Part shown: piece after piece, positions 1 to 8,563 of the stretch | Layout: each line of letters begins with the position of its first letter | Numbering within the stretch: position 1 is the first letter of the stretch | Source: Nostoc sp. UHCC 0702 | Lineage (GTDB): Bacteria > Cyanobacteriota > Cyanobacteriia > Cyanobacteriales > Nostocaceae | Length of the DNA: 64,000 bases | Direction of reading: 5' to 3' | Assembly (NCBI GenBank): GCA_017164015.1 | Contig: CP071065.1 | Span: 4,751,918 to 4,815,917, forward strand | Notes under the pieces: model-generated | What the model saw: the letters and a program-made list of their open reading frames with translations, nothing else | What the model was told of the DNA's origin: nothing | The model's database searches: none | Program-made: the position numbers and the translations under genes

Positions 1-134
1 AACCCGATTGTATTGCTGAAACCACTGGACTAACAGACCAAACGAGGTTTGAGTTTTTAGGACTCTGGGGATTCATCTTAGGGACTTCCAAATAAAAAAA
101 TATCTTATCGCTATCGTATAGGTAGGGACTGCGC

Positions 135-1607
135 TCAAGATTTTCTGTTCAAATAGCGCCCAGTAGGTGAACCTAAAATTTGTCCGTTGTTGTAGATCAG
201 ATTTCCCCGTAAAAAGGTACTTTTGACCCGTCCCGTTAACTCTACTCCTTCAAAGGGTGTATAACCTTGTTGTGACTCTGACTCAGCAGCACGTACCACA
301 AAACTTTCATTGGAGTCTACCAACACCAAGTCAGCATCATAACCAATGGCAATGTCACCTTTTTCTAACAAACCAAAGCGCCGGGATGGGTTCCAAGATA
401 GCAATTTAGCCATGTGGTTGTAAGACATTCCCCGCTTGCTACCTTCACTAAATACACCAGAAAGTAAATATTCTGTACCACCAAAACCAGACTTGGCTAA
501 CCAAATATTATTCGGGTCTTTACCACTTCTTTTTTGTTCAGCAGAACAGCAAGCATGGTCGCTAACTATCCAATCTACCTGATGGTTGAGTACTGCTTGC
601 CATAAGTATTCTACATCGGCACGGGGGCGAATAGGGGGGTTTACTTTTGCCCAAATTGTATTAGGTGTATCAACATCTAATAGCAAATGTCCAACAGTAA
701 CTTCTCGCCGAAAATTGATGTGAGGAAAAGCAGTTTGCATAGTCAAAGCTGCTTCCATTGCCTTACGCGAACTCAGGTGTAACAAATTGATATTTGCACA
801 GTTTGTCTCATGCGCTAAATAAGAAGCAATGCAAATTGCTAAACCTTCGGAATGAGGAGGACGCGCTGCACTATAAGCGTGCAGTCCGCTAAGACTATAA
901 TCATTTTCAACTATTTTGGTATAGGCGTTGAGAATTTCTGCAACTTCACAGTGCAAACTCAAGCTAATAGTATCTCGTGCTTGGGGATGTTCTTCTATTA
1001 AGCGAGTTAGACCGCGCATAATAAATTCAAAATGGGCGAAGTCGTAACGTTCCTCTTTATTAATCATCAAAAAGAGGTTTTGCTGGTCTGATAAACCATG
1101 CAACCCATAACCGCCATAAAACATGAAGATTTTAAACGAAGATACACCATATTCTTCAAATAGTAGAGGTATTTCGTCAATATGCTGACTAGCAATAGGT
1201 GCGATGTGATAGCTGTAGTCAACAAAAAAATTACCTGCGGATAAGGCTAAAACTTCTGGAAAAAAATCTTTATATGAGCCGCCTTTATTGAGATAATACT
1301 GTCCTGTACGGATGTAATTCAGACTAGTTGTTACTCCCCCCATTGCTGCTGCTTTGGTTTCAGTCACAGCATCTTTATCGAGGTGTTGATAGATACCGAT
1401 GTGCATATGGGCATCCACGACCCCAGGAAAGGCTAACAAATTTTTGCCATCAAATACCTCTTTGCCTGTGTCTGGGCTAATATTAGGAGCAATCCGAGCA
1501 AATTTTCCATCCTTAATTCCTAAATCAAGTAGTTCAACACCATCCTGATGGGGACGAACTACCCGCACATTTTTGATAATTTGATCTAATAGGGAAGCTT
1601 CAGACAC
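135..1607 (-). CDS. Amidohydrolase of the dihydroorotase/hydantoinase family
   Basis: Cytosolic zinc hydrolase of the cyclic amidohydrolase group (dihydropyrimidinase, hydantoinase, allantoinase, dihydroorotase). The metal-site residues are all visible: HMH in DAHMHIG near residue 67-69, the lysine to be carboxylated in SSFKIF (about K159), His in SLHCE (about 219) and LLHLSS (about 277), and Asp in VSDHAC (about 350). About 490 aa is closer to hydantoinase/dihydropyrimidinase than to short dihydroorotases. There is no ATG. A GTG at 1619 opens the frame, but GAGG lies 6 nt upstream of a second in-frame GTG at 1607, which I prefer. It stands alone on the minus strand, divergent from the next gene. 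Family is certain; the substrate is not. Confidence 0.85.
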   Translation of the reverse strand: MSEASLLDQIIKNVRVVRPHQDGVELLDLGIKDGKFARIAPNISPDTGKEVFDGKNLLAFPGVVDAHMHIGIYQHLDKDAVTETKAAAMGGVTTSLNYIRTGQYYLNKGGSYKDFFPEVLALSAGNFFVDYSYHIAPIASQHIDEIPLLFEEYGVSSFKIFMFYGGYGLHGLSDQQNLFLMINKEERYDFAHFEFIMRGLTRLIEEHPQARDTISLSLHCEVAEILNAYTKIVENDYSLSGLHAYSAARPPHSEGLAICIASYLAHETNCANINLLHLSSRKAMEAALTMQTAFPHINFRREVTVGHLLLDVDTPNTIWAKVNPPIRPRADVEYLWQAVLNHQVDWIVSDHACCSAEQKRSGKDPNNIWLAKSGFGGTEYLLSGVFSEGSKRGMSYNHMAKLLSWNPSRRFGLLEKGDIAIGYDADLVLVDSNESFVVRAAESESQQGYTPFEGVELTGRVKSTFLRGNLIYNNGQILGSPTGRYLNRKS

Positions 1608-1736
1608 AGTAGACCTCACACTAAAATGGATGAATACTCTGATTTAGTCAAGAATTCCAACATCGTACCGGAAGGCTGACCAAATGCCATGATTATGTAA
1701 CGGTTTTTTATGAAATCATTTTCAGGAGAAAAGACA

Positions 1737-2531
1737 ATGGAAACTTTTAATCAATATCATATGAATCCAGAGGAATTCCCTTTTCTCAAAAGCTTTCAAT
1801 ATGACTGGGAAGTGATTAGAGATGAATTTAAAAACTTTATTCAGCAGGCATCTGATGAGGAGTTAAAATTCACTTATGATATTTTGGGCCCTAAAAATAA
1901 AACAATTAAAACCAAGGGTAATTCAAAATACACTGCGTTTGGAATTTTATTTCAAGGCCTGTTTATTGAAGAATATATTCAACTGCATCAAATACAATAT
2001 CCTGATTATGGCACAGATGAGGCATCAAAAAAAGCATTTACGTTAAGATATAAATATTTCTCAAATTTGGCTAAGGTGATAGAAAAAGTTAACTTTAGCA
2101 ATGATAATATTATCAGAAATGTCTATTTTGGTATCTTCCATCCAGGCTTGGATGTGAAGCTGCATGTCAACTATAACCTTCATATGAATCGTGGCTATTT
2201 AGGATTAATTGTGCCAGAGGGAGATATAGCTATGAAAATATGCCATGACCAGCTTTATTGGCATGAAGGAAAATTCATGATTTTAGATCATAGCTATCCA
2301 CACTGTCCGCATAATTATACCAATTATGATAGAACTGTCTTGGTTGTGGACTTTTTTAAACCGGATAAGCCTAGAGAGGAAGTAATCGAATTTGAAAAAG
2401 AGCAAGTCACACAACGTATGCAACATAATCCATACAGCTTAGGTGTTTTTGGTAAAAACGATCAAGCTCAAGTAGAAGACTTTATCAAATACGGTTTAGC
2501 TCATCAGTTAGAGTGGGATAAAGCCTTATAA
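1737..2531 (+). CDS. Aspartyl/asparaginyl beta-hydroxylase-like 2OG-Fe(II) dioxygenase
   Basis: Member of the aspartyl/asparaginyl beta-hydroxylase fold: iron- and 2-oxoglutarate-dependent oxygenases that hydroxylate protein or small-molecule substrates. The core runs from HPGLDVKLHVNYNLHMNRG through GLIVPEGD to a distal LDHSYPHCPHNYT stretch, giving the histidines expected for iron binding and an Arg (YDRTV) for 2OG. An upstream ATG at 1710 exists, but the ATG at 1737 has AGGAG 8 nt before it and gives 264 aa. The first third (residues 1-110) is family-specific and I do not recognise it. The substrate is unknown. Cyanobacteria use relatives in natural-product tailoring, but no biosynthetic cluster is visible here. 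Confidence 0.75.
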   Translation: METFNQYHMNPEEFPFLKSFQYDWEVIRDEFKNFIQQASDEELKFTYDILGPKNKTIKTKGNSKYTAFGILFQGLFIEEYIQLHQIQYPDYGTDEASKKAFTLRYKYFSNLAKVIEKVNFSNDNIIRNVYFGIFHPGLDVKLHVNYNLHMNRGYLGLIVPEGDIAMKICHDQLYWHEGKFMILDHSYPHCPHNYTNYDRTVLVVDFFKPDKPREEVIEFEKEQVTQRMQHNPYSLGVFGKNDQAQVEDFIKYGLAHQLEWDKAL

Positions 2532-2696
2532 GCTTAGGATTTATGCAAGTATCATAAATTTTTAGTTGAGGCTGTCAATGGTCAATAGTTAATAGTGTTA
2601 TGCCGTAGGTTAATGCAGCTTTGATGTTGGCGGTGCGTCGCCCAGCGCAACGCACCCTACATTTCTATAAATTATAATTCAATAAAAAATTTGATA

Positions 2697-3704
2697 ATGA
2701 ATGCAATAACGTACAAAAAATTAATAGCGAAACAACTGAATCAATATTTTAAATCTGCTGTTGAAATTGTCGAAATTCCTATTGCTCAACCTGCTGCTAA
2801 TCAACTTTTGATTCAAAACAAGTTTGCTGGCGTTAACGGTGGCTTTGATACATTACTTTGTCGTGGCGATGTTCCCTATGTTAACTTAATTCCTCCTTTT
2901 GATTTGGGTGTGGAAGCCGTGGGAAAAGTCGTCGCTATGGGTGAAAATGTCAAAAATTTTCAAATGGGTGATGCTGTCATCACTACAGCACGTGGTGGTG
3001 GTTATCGAGAATATCAGGTTATTGATGCAAACTTAGCTGTGAAGGTGCGCCAAGCTACAGCAGAGTTGCTAACACTAATGCCTACTGGTGTATCAGCTTT
3101 GGTTGCTTTGGAACAAGTGGGGGAGATGAAAAGTAATGAAGTGGTTTTAGTCACAGCAGCCGCAGGGGGAACCGGTCATATTGCAGTACAATTGGCAAAG
3201 TTAGCAGGTAATCATGTAATTGGTACTTGTAGTTCTGAGGCTAAGGCAGAGTTACTCAAAGAATTAGGGTGCGATCGCATTATCAACTATCGCACAGAAA
3301 ACCTCAACCAAATCCTCAAGCAAGAATACCCCAACGGCATTAATTTGATTTTTGACTGTGTGGGAAAACAGGTTTTCGATACCTGCGTGGAAAATTTGGC
3401 TATTCGGGGACGTTTAGTGGTGGTTGGTTTTATCTCCGAATACGCGAAAACCCCAGAACAAATTACCCAACGGCGCATTTATCACCAGCTATTTTGGAAA
3501 GCTGCTTCAGTTCGCGGCTTTCTCATGCCTCATTATCAAGAATATATGTCAGAGGCAGGCGATCGCCTATTAAATCTCTTCTACTCTGGTAAACTCAAAG
3601 TTGCTATTGACCCAACTCAGTTTAACGGCATAGAGTCTATTACTAGTGCTGTGGAATACTTGCTGAGTGGTAAAAATTGTGGAAAAGTAGTTGTCAGGTT
3701 TTAG
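2697..3704 (+). CDS. Zinc-independent MDR oxidoreductase (quinone/enone reductase type)
   Basis: NAD(P)H-dependent medium-chain dehydrogenase/reductase. The N-terminal GroES-like half (residues 1-125) contains FDLGVEAVGKVVAMGENV but lacks the Cys-rich structural zinc loop. The Rossmann half has the nucleotide signature AAAGGTGHIAVQLAKLAG near residue 155, typical of quinone oxidoreductase and prostaglandin reductase 3-like enzymes. At 335 aa the length is normal. The frame is open from TTG 2691, but ATG 2697 is the first ATG; no good ribosome site is seen. It lies 78 bp upstream of the NTF2-like gene on the same strand and may be cotranscribed with it. Substrate unknown, probably an alpha,beta-unsaturated carbonyl. 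Confidence 0.82.
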   Translation: MNAITYKKLIAKQLNQYFKSAVEIVEIPIAQPAANQLLIQNKFAGVNGGFDTLLCRGDVPYVNLIPPFDLGVEAVGKVVAMGENVKNFQMGDAVITTARGGGYREYQVIDANLAVKVRQATAELLTLMPTGVSALVALEQVGEMKSNEVVLVTAAAGGTGHIAVQLAKLAGNHVIGTCSSEAKAELLKELGCDRIINYRTENLNQILKQEYPNGINLIFDCVGKQVFDTCVENLAIRGRLVVVGFISEYAKTPEQITQRRIYHQLFWKAASVRGFLMPHYQEYMSEAGDRLLNLFYSGKLKVAIDPTQFNGIESITSAVEYLLSGKNCGKVVVRF

Positions 3705-3782
3705 CGATGGATAAATACAGCCTTCAATTCAAGTTATAATATGAAATTTTTATAAAAATTTCAACATTAAAGGATGGTTACA

Positions 3783-4193
3783 ATGGTAAAAGAAACAGAA
3801 AATACTTTAAAAGTTGCTCAGCAGGCGTTTGAGTATTTTACAAAAGGTTTAGAAACTAGTGAATGGGAAGCATTTATAGATATACTCACCGAAGATTTTA
3901 CCTTTTGGTTTCCTATAGCCAAATTTCAGGGTTGGAATGTGGGTAAAGAACGAGCAAGAGAATTTTTTCAATATGTTTCTGCATCATTTCCTGGTGGGCT
4001 GAAGCTGAGTTTAGACAGCTTTACTAGCAATGAGACAACGGTTGTTTTTCAGTTTCATGATGAGGGAGTTTTATTCGGACAGCCTTATAAAAATCGCATA
4101 GCCGTTTCCTTTGATGTATCTGGAAATAAAATTTGTGGCTATCGAGAATATTTTGGAAGTGATGGGAAGTCGTCTTTGATGATTGATGACTGA
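3783..4193 (+). CDS. SnoaL/NTF2-like small protein
   Basis: A 136-aa protein with the cone-shaped NTF2/SnoaL-like pattern: an N-terminal helix pair, EAFIDILTEDFTFWFP, then alternating strands ending in GYREYFGSDG. These folds act as polyketide cyclases, isomerases or ligand-binding proteins; nothing here fixes which. An ATG at 3774 overlaps the AAAGG motif, whereas ATG 3783 lies 9 nt after that motif, so 3783 is the more likely start. It follows the MDR oxidoreductase on the same strand, which suggests a shared small-molecule role (inference). Confidence 0.7.
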   Translation: MVKETENTLKVAQQAFEYFTKGLETSEWEAFIDILTEDFTFWFPIAKFQGWNVGKERAREFFQYVSASFPGGLKLSLDSFTSNETTVVFQFHDEGVLFGQPYKNRIAVSFDVSGNKICGYREYFGSDGKSSLMIDD

Positions 4194-4218
4194 TGACTAT
4201 TGACTATTAACTATTGTG

Positions 4219-4707
4219 TTAGTTATTTTCAGGGTTGAATTCTTTGAGTTCTCTGCATTTTGCTTCTGCTGCTTGATAAGCTGCTAAATATTCTTCTCCA
4301 CCCAACATCACATCGCCATAATATTCATAAGGTGCAGCACCATAGATTGGTAAAGGATCGTCTTCTGGATAATCTTCTTTTGATTCTTCTATTATTGCTT
4401 TGAGTTGCTTAACACTCAAGCTTTGTGCCGCAAAATACCAGAGTTCCTGATGAGTTTTACGCAAGTGTGGTAGGGTGGGATCGACAATGCGTATAACAGT
4501 GTCTTCACCAGAAACATCGCTTAACTCAATCCAACCGTGTTCAATGGGTTGATATGGTTTGTGTGCAACAGCTAAAAACCCCTGCACATACTTTGCTCCT
4601 TCAGTGGCTAATGCTGCTCTATAAGCATTTTCAAACGGCTGATGAGCTTTGCTTTTTATGCTTTCAGCAACTTTGAGAGAAAGCGTTTCATCTAATGCTT
4701 TGTTCAT
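4219..4707 (-). CDS. Conserved hypothetical protein, acidic C-terminus
   Basis: I do not recognise a named family. The 162-aa product looks soluble: no signal peptide or membrane segment, an N-terminal helical half (MNKALDETLSLKVAESIKSK), a middle with conserved-looking VRIVDPTLPHLRK, and a short acidic ESKEDYPEDDPLP segment before PYEYYGD. Codon use resembles the neighbours and the frame has normal length. GTG 4710 is one codon upstream of ATG 4707. It converges on the NTF2-like gene with 25 bp between stops, and is divergent from chlI across an STRR array. Confidence 0.6.
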   Translation of the reverse strand: MNKALDETLSLKVAESIKSKAHQPFENAYRAALATEGAKYVQGFLAVAHKPYQPIEHGWIELSDVSGEDTVIRIVDPTLPHLRKTHQELWYFAAQSLSVKQLKAIIEESKEDYPEDDPLPIYGAAPYEYYGDVMLGGEEYLAAYQAAEAKCRELKEFNPENN

Positions 4708-4747
4708 CACAGGGGAGATTAGAGCGCCGACTACAATATGGTATCAC

Positions 4748-4924
4748 TGTCAGTGGTTAGTGGTTAGTTGTCAGTTGTTAGTTGTCAGTTGTCAGTTGTC
4801 AGTTGTCAGTGGTCAGTTGTCAGTTGTCAGTTGTCAGTGGTCAGTTGTCAGTTGTCAGTTGTCAGTTGTTATTCTCCCCATCTCCCTATCTCCCCATCTC
4901 CCCATCTTCTCATCTCCCTACACC
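4748..4924. repeat. STRR array upstream of chlI (TCAGTTG heptamers, then CCCATCT units)
   Basis: About 120 bp of tandem heptamers alternating TCAGTTG and TCAGTGG, followed by about 55 bp of TCTCCCCA-type units. Typical cyanobacterial STRR. It occupies the intergenic space and ends about 55 bp before the chlI start. The reading frames across it are repeat artefacts. Confidence 0.9.
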
Positions 4925-4979
4925 CCAACTGTGGCACAATAAAGAATTGTCATAAGAAAAATATTGTTAAGGTAATTTA

Positions 4980-6104
4980 GTGACTCCAACTGCTCAATCC
5001 ACGGCAAGTACGCGTCGCGTGGTATTTCCTTTTACGGCAATTGTGGGCCAGGAAGAAATGAAACTGGCGCTGCTGTTGAATGTCATTGATCCCAAAATCG
5101 GTGGTGTAATGATTATGGGCGATCGCGGCACCGGCAAATCCACAACTATCCGGGCGCTGGCGGATCTACTGCCTGAAATCCCCGTGGTTGCTAATGATCC
5201 TTTCAATAGTGACCCCAGCGACCCCGATTTGATGAGCGATGAAGTCCGCCAAAAGTTGGAACAAGGGGGAGAACTTCCCATAGATCACAAAAAAGTCCAA
5301 ATGGTAGACCTGCCCCTAGGAGCCACAGAAGACCGAGTTTGTGGTACCATCGACATCGAGAAAGCTTTGTCTGAAGGTGTGAAAGCTTTTGAACCAGGAC
5401 TGCTGGCTAAGGCTAACCGGGGCATCCTCTACGTGGATGAAGTCAACTTGCTCGATGACCACTTGGTAGACGTGTTACTTGACTCCGCTGCCAGCGGATG
5501 GAACACTGTAGAACGGGAAGGTATTTCTATCCGTCACCCAGCCAGATTTGTGCTTGTCGGTTCTGGGAACCCCGAAGAAGGCGAATTACGTCCTCAACTT
5601 TTAGACCGTTTTGGGATGCACGCAGAAATTCACACTGTGAAAGAGCCAGCCTTGCGGGTGCAAATCGTTGAACAACGAGCAGAATTCGACCAAAACCCCC
5701 CGGAATTTCTAGAAAAGTACAAACCTCACCAAGAGGCACTACAACAGCAAATTGTCAATGCCCAAGAGTTGTTGAAGGAAGTGAAAATTGACTATGATTT
5801 GCGGGTAAAAATTTCTGAAGTCTGTTCGGAACTGGATGTAGATGGTTTACGGGGTGACATTGTTAGCAACCGTGCAGCCAAAGCATTAACAGCATTTGAA
5901 GGGCGTAATGAAGTCACAGTTGATGATATTCGGCGTGTAATCACTTTATGTCTGCGTCACAGACTGCGGAAAGACCCCTTAGAATCAATTGATTCCGGCT
6001 ACAAAGTAGAAAAAGCTTTTGCTCGAATCTTTGGTGTCGAACTACCCGACGATAATGCAGCACAAAAGAACGGTGTCGGTCAAAAATTAGGAGTTAGGAG
6101 TTAG
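4980..6104 (+). CDS. chlI: Magnesium chelatase ATPase subunit I
   Basis: AAA+ subunit of Mg-chelatase, which inserts Mg2+ into protoporphyrin IX at the first committed step of chlorophyll synthesis, working with ChlD and ChlH. Walker A GDRGTGKS is at residues 47-54 and Walker B GILYVDEVNLLDD at about 148-160. The sensor and arginine-finger regions (LVGSGNPEEGELRPQLLDRFG) and the C-terminal helical lid are present. Start is GTG at 4980, with AAGG about 8 nt upstream. The enzyme body ends near the GVELPDDNA region; the last residues (KLGVRS) are encoded by the first units of a GTTAGGA heptamer array that also provides the TAG stop, so the tail has been rewritten by the repeat. chlH lies 6.8 kb away on the other strand; chlD is not in the window. 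Confidence 0.97.
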   Translation: MTPTAQSTASTRRVVFPFTAIVGQEEMKLALLLNVIDPKIGGVMIMGDRGTGKSTTIRALADLLPEIPVVANDPFNSDPSDPDLMSDEVRQKLEQGGELPIDHKKVQMVDLPLGATEDRVCGTIDIEKALSEGVKAFEPGLLAKANRGILYVDEVNLLDDHLVDVLLDSAASGWNTVEREGISIRHPARFVLVGSGNPEEGELRPQLLDRFGMHAEIHTVKEPALRVQIVEQRAEFDQNPPEFLEKYKPHQEALQQQIVNAQELLKEVKIDYDLRVKISEVCSELDVDGLRGDIVSNRAAKALTAFEGRNEVTVDDIRRVITLCLRHRLRKDPLESIDSGYKVEKAFARIFGVELPDDNAAQKNGVGQKLGVRS

Positions 6105-6214
6105 GAGTTAGGAGTTAGGAGTTAGGAGTTAGGAGTTTTATCCCCCCTGCTCCCCTGCTCCCCTGCTCCCCCTGCTCCCTTGCTCAGCACTCAGCACTCA
6201 GCACTCAGCACTCA
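6087..6214. repeat. STRR arrays between chlI and the next gene
   Basis: Three consecutive short tandem arrays: GTTAGGA heptamers (entering the chlI coding end), CCCCTGCT octamer-like units, and CTCAGCA heptamers. The last array extends the downstream frame upstream of its real ATG. Confidence 0.9.
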
Positions 6215-6221
6215 ACCAACT

Positions 6222-6521
6222 ATGAGATATTGGAATTTTTGGTTAAACAGCTTCGTTTTAGCTAGCCAATACAATCCACCCAGGTTTGTAGAGTTATTGA
6301 TGCTCATGCTAGCGATCGCCATGTTAACAATTGCGACTATTTCACCAGGAGATAGACCTTATTTGGTACTAGGCTTGAGTCTTGTAGTTGGGGCATCGAT
6401 TTCTATCTTAGTACGAGAAGCGATCGCTCCCTCACCCCAGACGCGAGTCACCCAACTCACGGCATTATTATTGCTTTTTATTAGCTTTTATGGCTTTGCT
6501 GATTTGCTTCAAACTCTTTAG
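6222..6521 (+). CDS. Small conserved membrane protein
   Basis: A 99-aa protein with probably three transmembrane segments: VELLMLMLAIAMLTIATI, LVLGLSLVVGASISILV and LTALLLLFISFYGFADLL, separated by short polar loops. I do not recognise a functional family. The frame is open upstream to 6180, but that part is translated CTCAGCA repeat, so the ATG at 6222 (MRYWNFW) is chosen. It follows chlI on the same strand, 117 bp past its stop, with repeats filling the gap. A role near chlorophyll synthesis is only suggested by position. Confidence 0.65.
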   Translation: MRYWNFWLNSFVLASQYNPPRFVELLMLMLAIAMLTIATISPGDRPYLVLGLSLVVGASISILVREAIAPSPQTRVTQLTALLLLFISFYGFADLLQTL

Positions 6522-7038
6522 AAAAAGTTAGGAGTTAGGAGTGATTAGCAATACCATAAGAATTTAATATCTGAATTTTTTATTTGATTTACCTTTATTA
6601 TTAAAACAGGAGAATTTGCTCTATTCTAGATAGTTTGATTTAATTTCTCAATATTATTAGCAATTAAGATGCGTTCGCCCTGACCTCCCACCTGACCAAA
6701 AAGCGATGTCTAACGACAAGCCGCTATGCGTCTACGCTGATTCTATGATGACACGGTAGGCGTAGACGCGCAGCGGTGAGCCAGTCCGGTGGACGGGTTC
6801 CCCGGCATAAAGAAACTGGCGAAGCGCGAAGCGCGAAGCGGTAGCGAGTCTTCTCCCAAGAGGAGACGCTAAGCGAACGAGCGTCAGCGGTAGGGCTTGT
6901 CGTTAGACATCGCCTGTTGTGAAAGAGCGAGCGATCGCTTTATATTTCTTCAGGCATAGTTATCCACAGAATAATGATCTGTGTATAGTTGATTTAGGTC
7001 AACAACCATATAAGCAAAATTTGAGTGCAGTAAAAATT
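6522..7038. other. Gene-free stretch with inverted-repeat element
   Basis: No gene seen. It contains an STRR remnant (GTTAGGA) just after the stop at 6521, an AT-rich part at 6540-6660, and the 211-bp inverted-repeat element at 6703-6913. The frame open from 6919 to 7038 lies mostly on repeat-derived DNA and is not taken as coding. Confidence 0.6.
6703..6913. repeat. 211-bp element with perfect 20-bp terminal inverted repeats
   Basis: Begins GCGATGTCTAACGACAAGCC at 6703-6722 and ends with its exact reverse complement at 6894-6913. The interior is rich in nested small palindromes (GCGTCTACGC, GCGAAGCGCGAAGCG). No frame inside resembles a transposase. The right end shares its TTGTCGTTAGACATCGCCTGTTG stretch in shortened form with the repeats at 8351, 9260 and 10046. 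Confidence 0.75.
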
Positions 7039-7272
7039 ATGTTGCAATCAATTGAAGGAGTTTACAAAGATGGTAAAATACAACTTACAGAATTACCACC
7101 TGATATTTCAGAAAGTCGTGTAATTGTCACTTTTTTAGAGCATAAAAAAAATCAACTAAAACAGCAAATAATGCAGTTTGGTATGTTTTCTGGAAATAAA
7201 CAATCAACAGAAGCAGATTTTAAAATTGCTGAATTTCCAGGGGATAGCGAGGACAGTTTAGACTGGTCATAA
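7039..7272 (+). CDS. Antitoxin of a PIN-toxin module (VapB-like)
   Basis: A 77-aa protein with an N-terminal small-strand DNA-binding-like motif (MLQSIEGVYKDGKIQLTELP), common in cyanobacterial antitoxins, and an acidic C-terminus (EFPGDSEDSLDWS) suited to wrapping a toxin. It lies 6 bp upstream of the PIN toxin on the same strand, the usual antitoxin-first order. The frame is open back to 6919, but that extension is repeat-derived, so ATG 7039 is chosen. Family assignment rests on context plus the EGVYKDGKIQL motif. Confidence 0.75.
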   Translation: MLQSIEGVYKDGKIQLTELPPDISESRVIVTFLEHKKNQLKQQIMQFGMFSGNKQSTEADFKIAEFPGDSEDSLDWS

Positions 7273-7278
7273 GTATTT

Positions 7279-7677
7279 ATGAAATATGTCATAGATACTC
7301 ATGCTCTTGTCTGGTTTATCGAAGGTAATCCCCGCTTGGGTACAAATGCTAAAGCTATCCTTTCTAATCCTGATTCACAGTTAGTTATTCCTGCGACTAC
7401 TTTAGCTGAGGCTGTTTGGATTGTGGAAAGAGGTAGGACATCTATTCCTCATCCTCAAGATGTAATTTCAGTAGTAGAAGCTGACCCCCGTGTGGTTATT
7501 TATCCACTTGATAAAGATGTAATTGCAATGACTATGAACCTATATGCTATTAATGAAATGCACGATAGGCAAATTGTAGCTACTGCGTTAGTTTTAGCAA
7601 GTAAAGGCGATATTGTGCAGTTGCTAACGTGCGACCAAAATATAGTTGCATCGGGTTTGGTTGCTATTGTTTGGTAG
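7279..7677 (+). CDS. PIN-domain ribonuclease toxin (VapC-like)
   Basis: Toxin of a type II TA pair, expected to be an Mg2+-dependent RNase kept silent by the upstream antitoxin. The four PIN acidic positions are visible: D6 (VIDTHALVW), E44 (TTLAEAVW), D96 (MHDRQIVATA) and D119 (LTCDQNI). 132 aa is the normal length. The start is 6 bp after the antitoxin stop. The module looks intact. Confidence 0.88.
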   Translation: MKYVIDTHALVWFIEGNPRLGTNAKAILSNPDSQLVIPATTLAEAVWIVERGRTSIPHPQDVISVVEADPRVVIYPLDKDVIAMTMNLYAINEMHDRQIVATALVLASKGDIVQLLTCDQNIVASGLVAIVW

Positions 7678-7785
7678 TTCGTAAATGAAGTTTCTCGTAG
7701 CGATCGCACTCCCCAAACTTCCTAAAAGCGATCGCTATTTATAAACATTCAATTCTCAATTTTGCGATGATGCCATAGGCTCCTA

Positions 7786-8115
7786 TCACAACCCCAACCA
7801 ACACCGCAAAGATTGCTCTAAAAGTTCAGCATCAGCATCAGCTAACTTGCCGATCACTTTTACAATTAAGCTTTTATGCACTGTGTATAGACCTCTCTTG
7901 ACTGCTGTAGGCACGTTTAGCCCTGCTGCTGACCATTCAGACAAGACAAACTCACCTTCTAGCAATGCTCCAGTTTTGCTCGTCAAGGGTGTAATTAGAA
8001 TGTCTTGAGAAACATGTGGCGCACTTACAACAACAGCAGGTCTAACTTTTGAACTGGACAAATCTGAAAAGGGATACTGAACCAAAATGATGTCATTTTT
8101 AGAGTAGTTGGGCAT
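7786..8115 (-). CDS. MazF/PemK-type endoribonuclease toxin
   Basis: Type II toxin with the CcdB/PemK fold: MPNYSKNDIILVQYPFSDLS, then VRPAVVVSAPHVSQDILITPLTS, matching the MazF core (D-I-V-x-V-x-F-P plus RPAVV). 109 aa is typical. The frame is open upstream to 8193 in the antitoxin region, but the ATG at 8115 gives the canonical N-terminus, with GAGGATG just upstream. It overlaps the end of the antitoxin gene by 17 bp, indicating translational coupling. Expected to cleave mRNA at short motifs. Confidence 0.87.
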   Translation of the reverse strand: MPNYSKNDIILVQYPFSDLSSSKVRPAVVVSAPHVSQDILITPLTSKTGALLEGEFVLSEWSAAGLNVPTAVKRGLYTVHKSLIVKVIGKLADADAELLEQSLRCWLGL

Positions 8116-8317
8116 AGACATCATCCTCAGTGTTATCCCAAACTGATGAGAGTGATGTTTGACTGCTTTGAAGCCAAAATTCAGTTTCATCATCAGGAAG
8201 CAGCGTCACTAGCACTCTTGTTCCTTCCGGTAATTCCTCTGACTCCAGCAATTCGATTTTTCCATGCCGAACAGTAGCCCAAAGCGTTTTTAGCATATCC
8301 GTTTTATGAATAGTCAT
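8099..8317 (-). CDS. Antitoxin of the MazF-like module
   Basis: A 72-aa antitoxin directly upstream of and overlapping the MazF-like gene. Its KTLWATVRHGKIELLESEELPEGTRVLVTLLPDD stretch is the small beta-barrel-like N-terminal domain of many cyanobacterial antitoxins (AbrB/DUF104-like; inference). The C-terminus is acidic and ends EDDVYAQLL. An alternative start is the ATG at 8296. Confidence 0.78.
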   Translation of the reverse strand: MTIHKTDMLKTLWATVRHGKIELLESEELPEGTRVLVTLLPDDETEFWLQSSQTSLSSVWDNTEDDVYAQLL

Positions 8318-8350
8318 GCTTTAATTTTATGCTTCGATAGTTTATGAGGA

Positions 8351-8435
8351 GCGATCGCCTTACAGAAAACCTCAAAAATAAAGCGTAGAGGCGTAGCGGC
8401 TTGTCGTCAGACATCGCCAGTTGTGGAAGAGTGAG
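8351..8435. repeat. TA-island dispersed repeat, copy 1
   Basis: HIP1 site, then a CTTACAGAAAACCTCAAAAA block, a GCGTAG block, TTGTCGTCAGACATCGCC and TTGTGGAAGAGTGAG. Related copies lie at 9260-9351 and 10046-10140, with a half copy at 6894-6936. All sit in gaps between TA or Uma2 genes. Confidence 0.85.
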
Positions 8436-8563
8436 TGCGTTAGCGTAGCTTACCGTAGGTATCGCTGTGTATATTTAACTTAAAGACAAAAAAGTATAAT
8501 AGTGAGGATCAAACCCATATTTGTTAAAATATCTTTTGTTACTAAACAGAGAGAAGTTATCTA

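Noticed and set aside
1710..1736. Upstream ATG of the Asp/Asn hydroxylase-like gene
   Set aside because: The next ATG at 1737 has an AGGAG at ideal spacing; the upstream one has none.
6919..7038. N-terminal extension of the VapB-like antitoxin
   Set aside because: The 40 extra codons are repeat-derived and end in an ATG that gives the family-like N-terminus.
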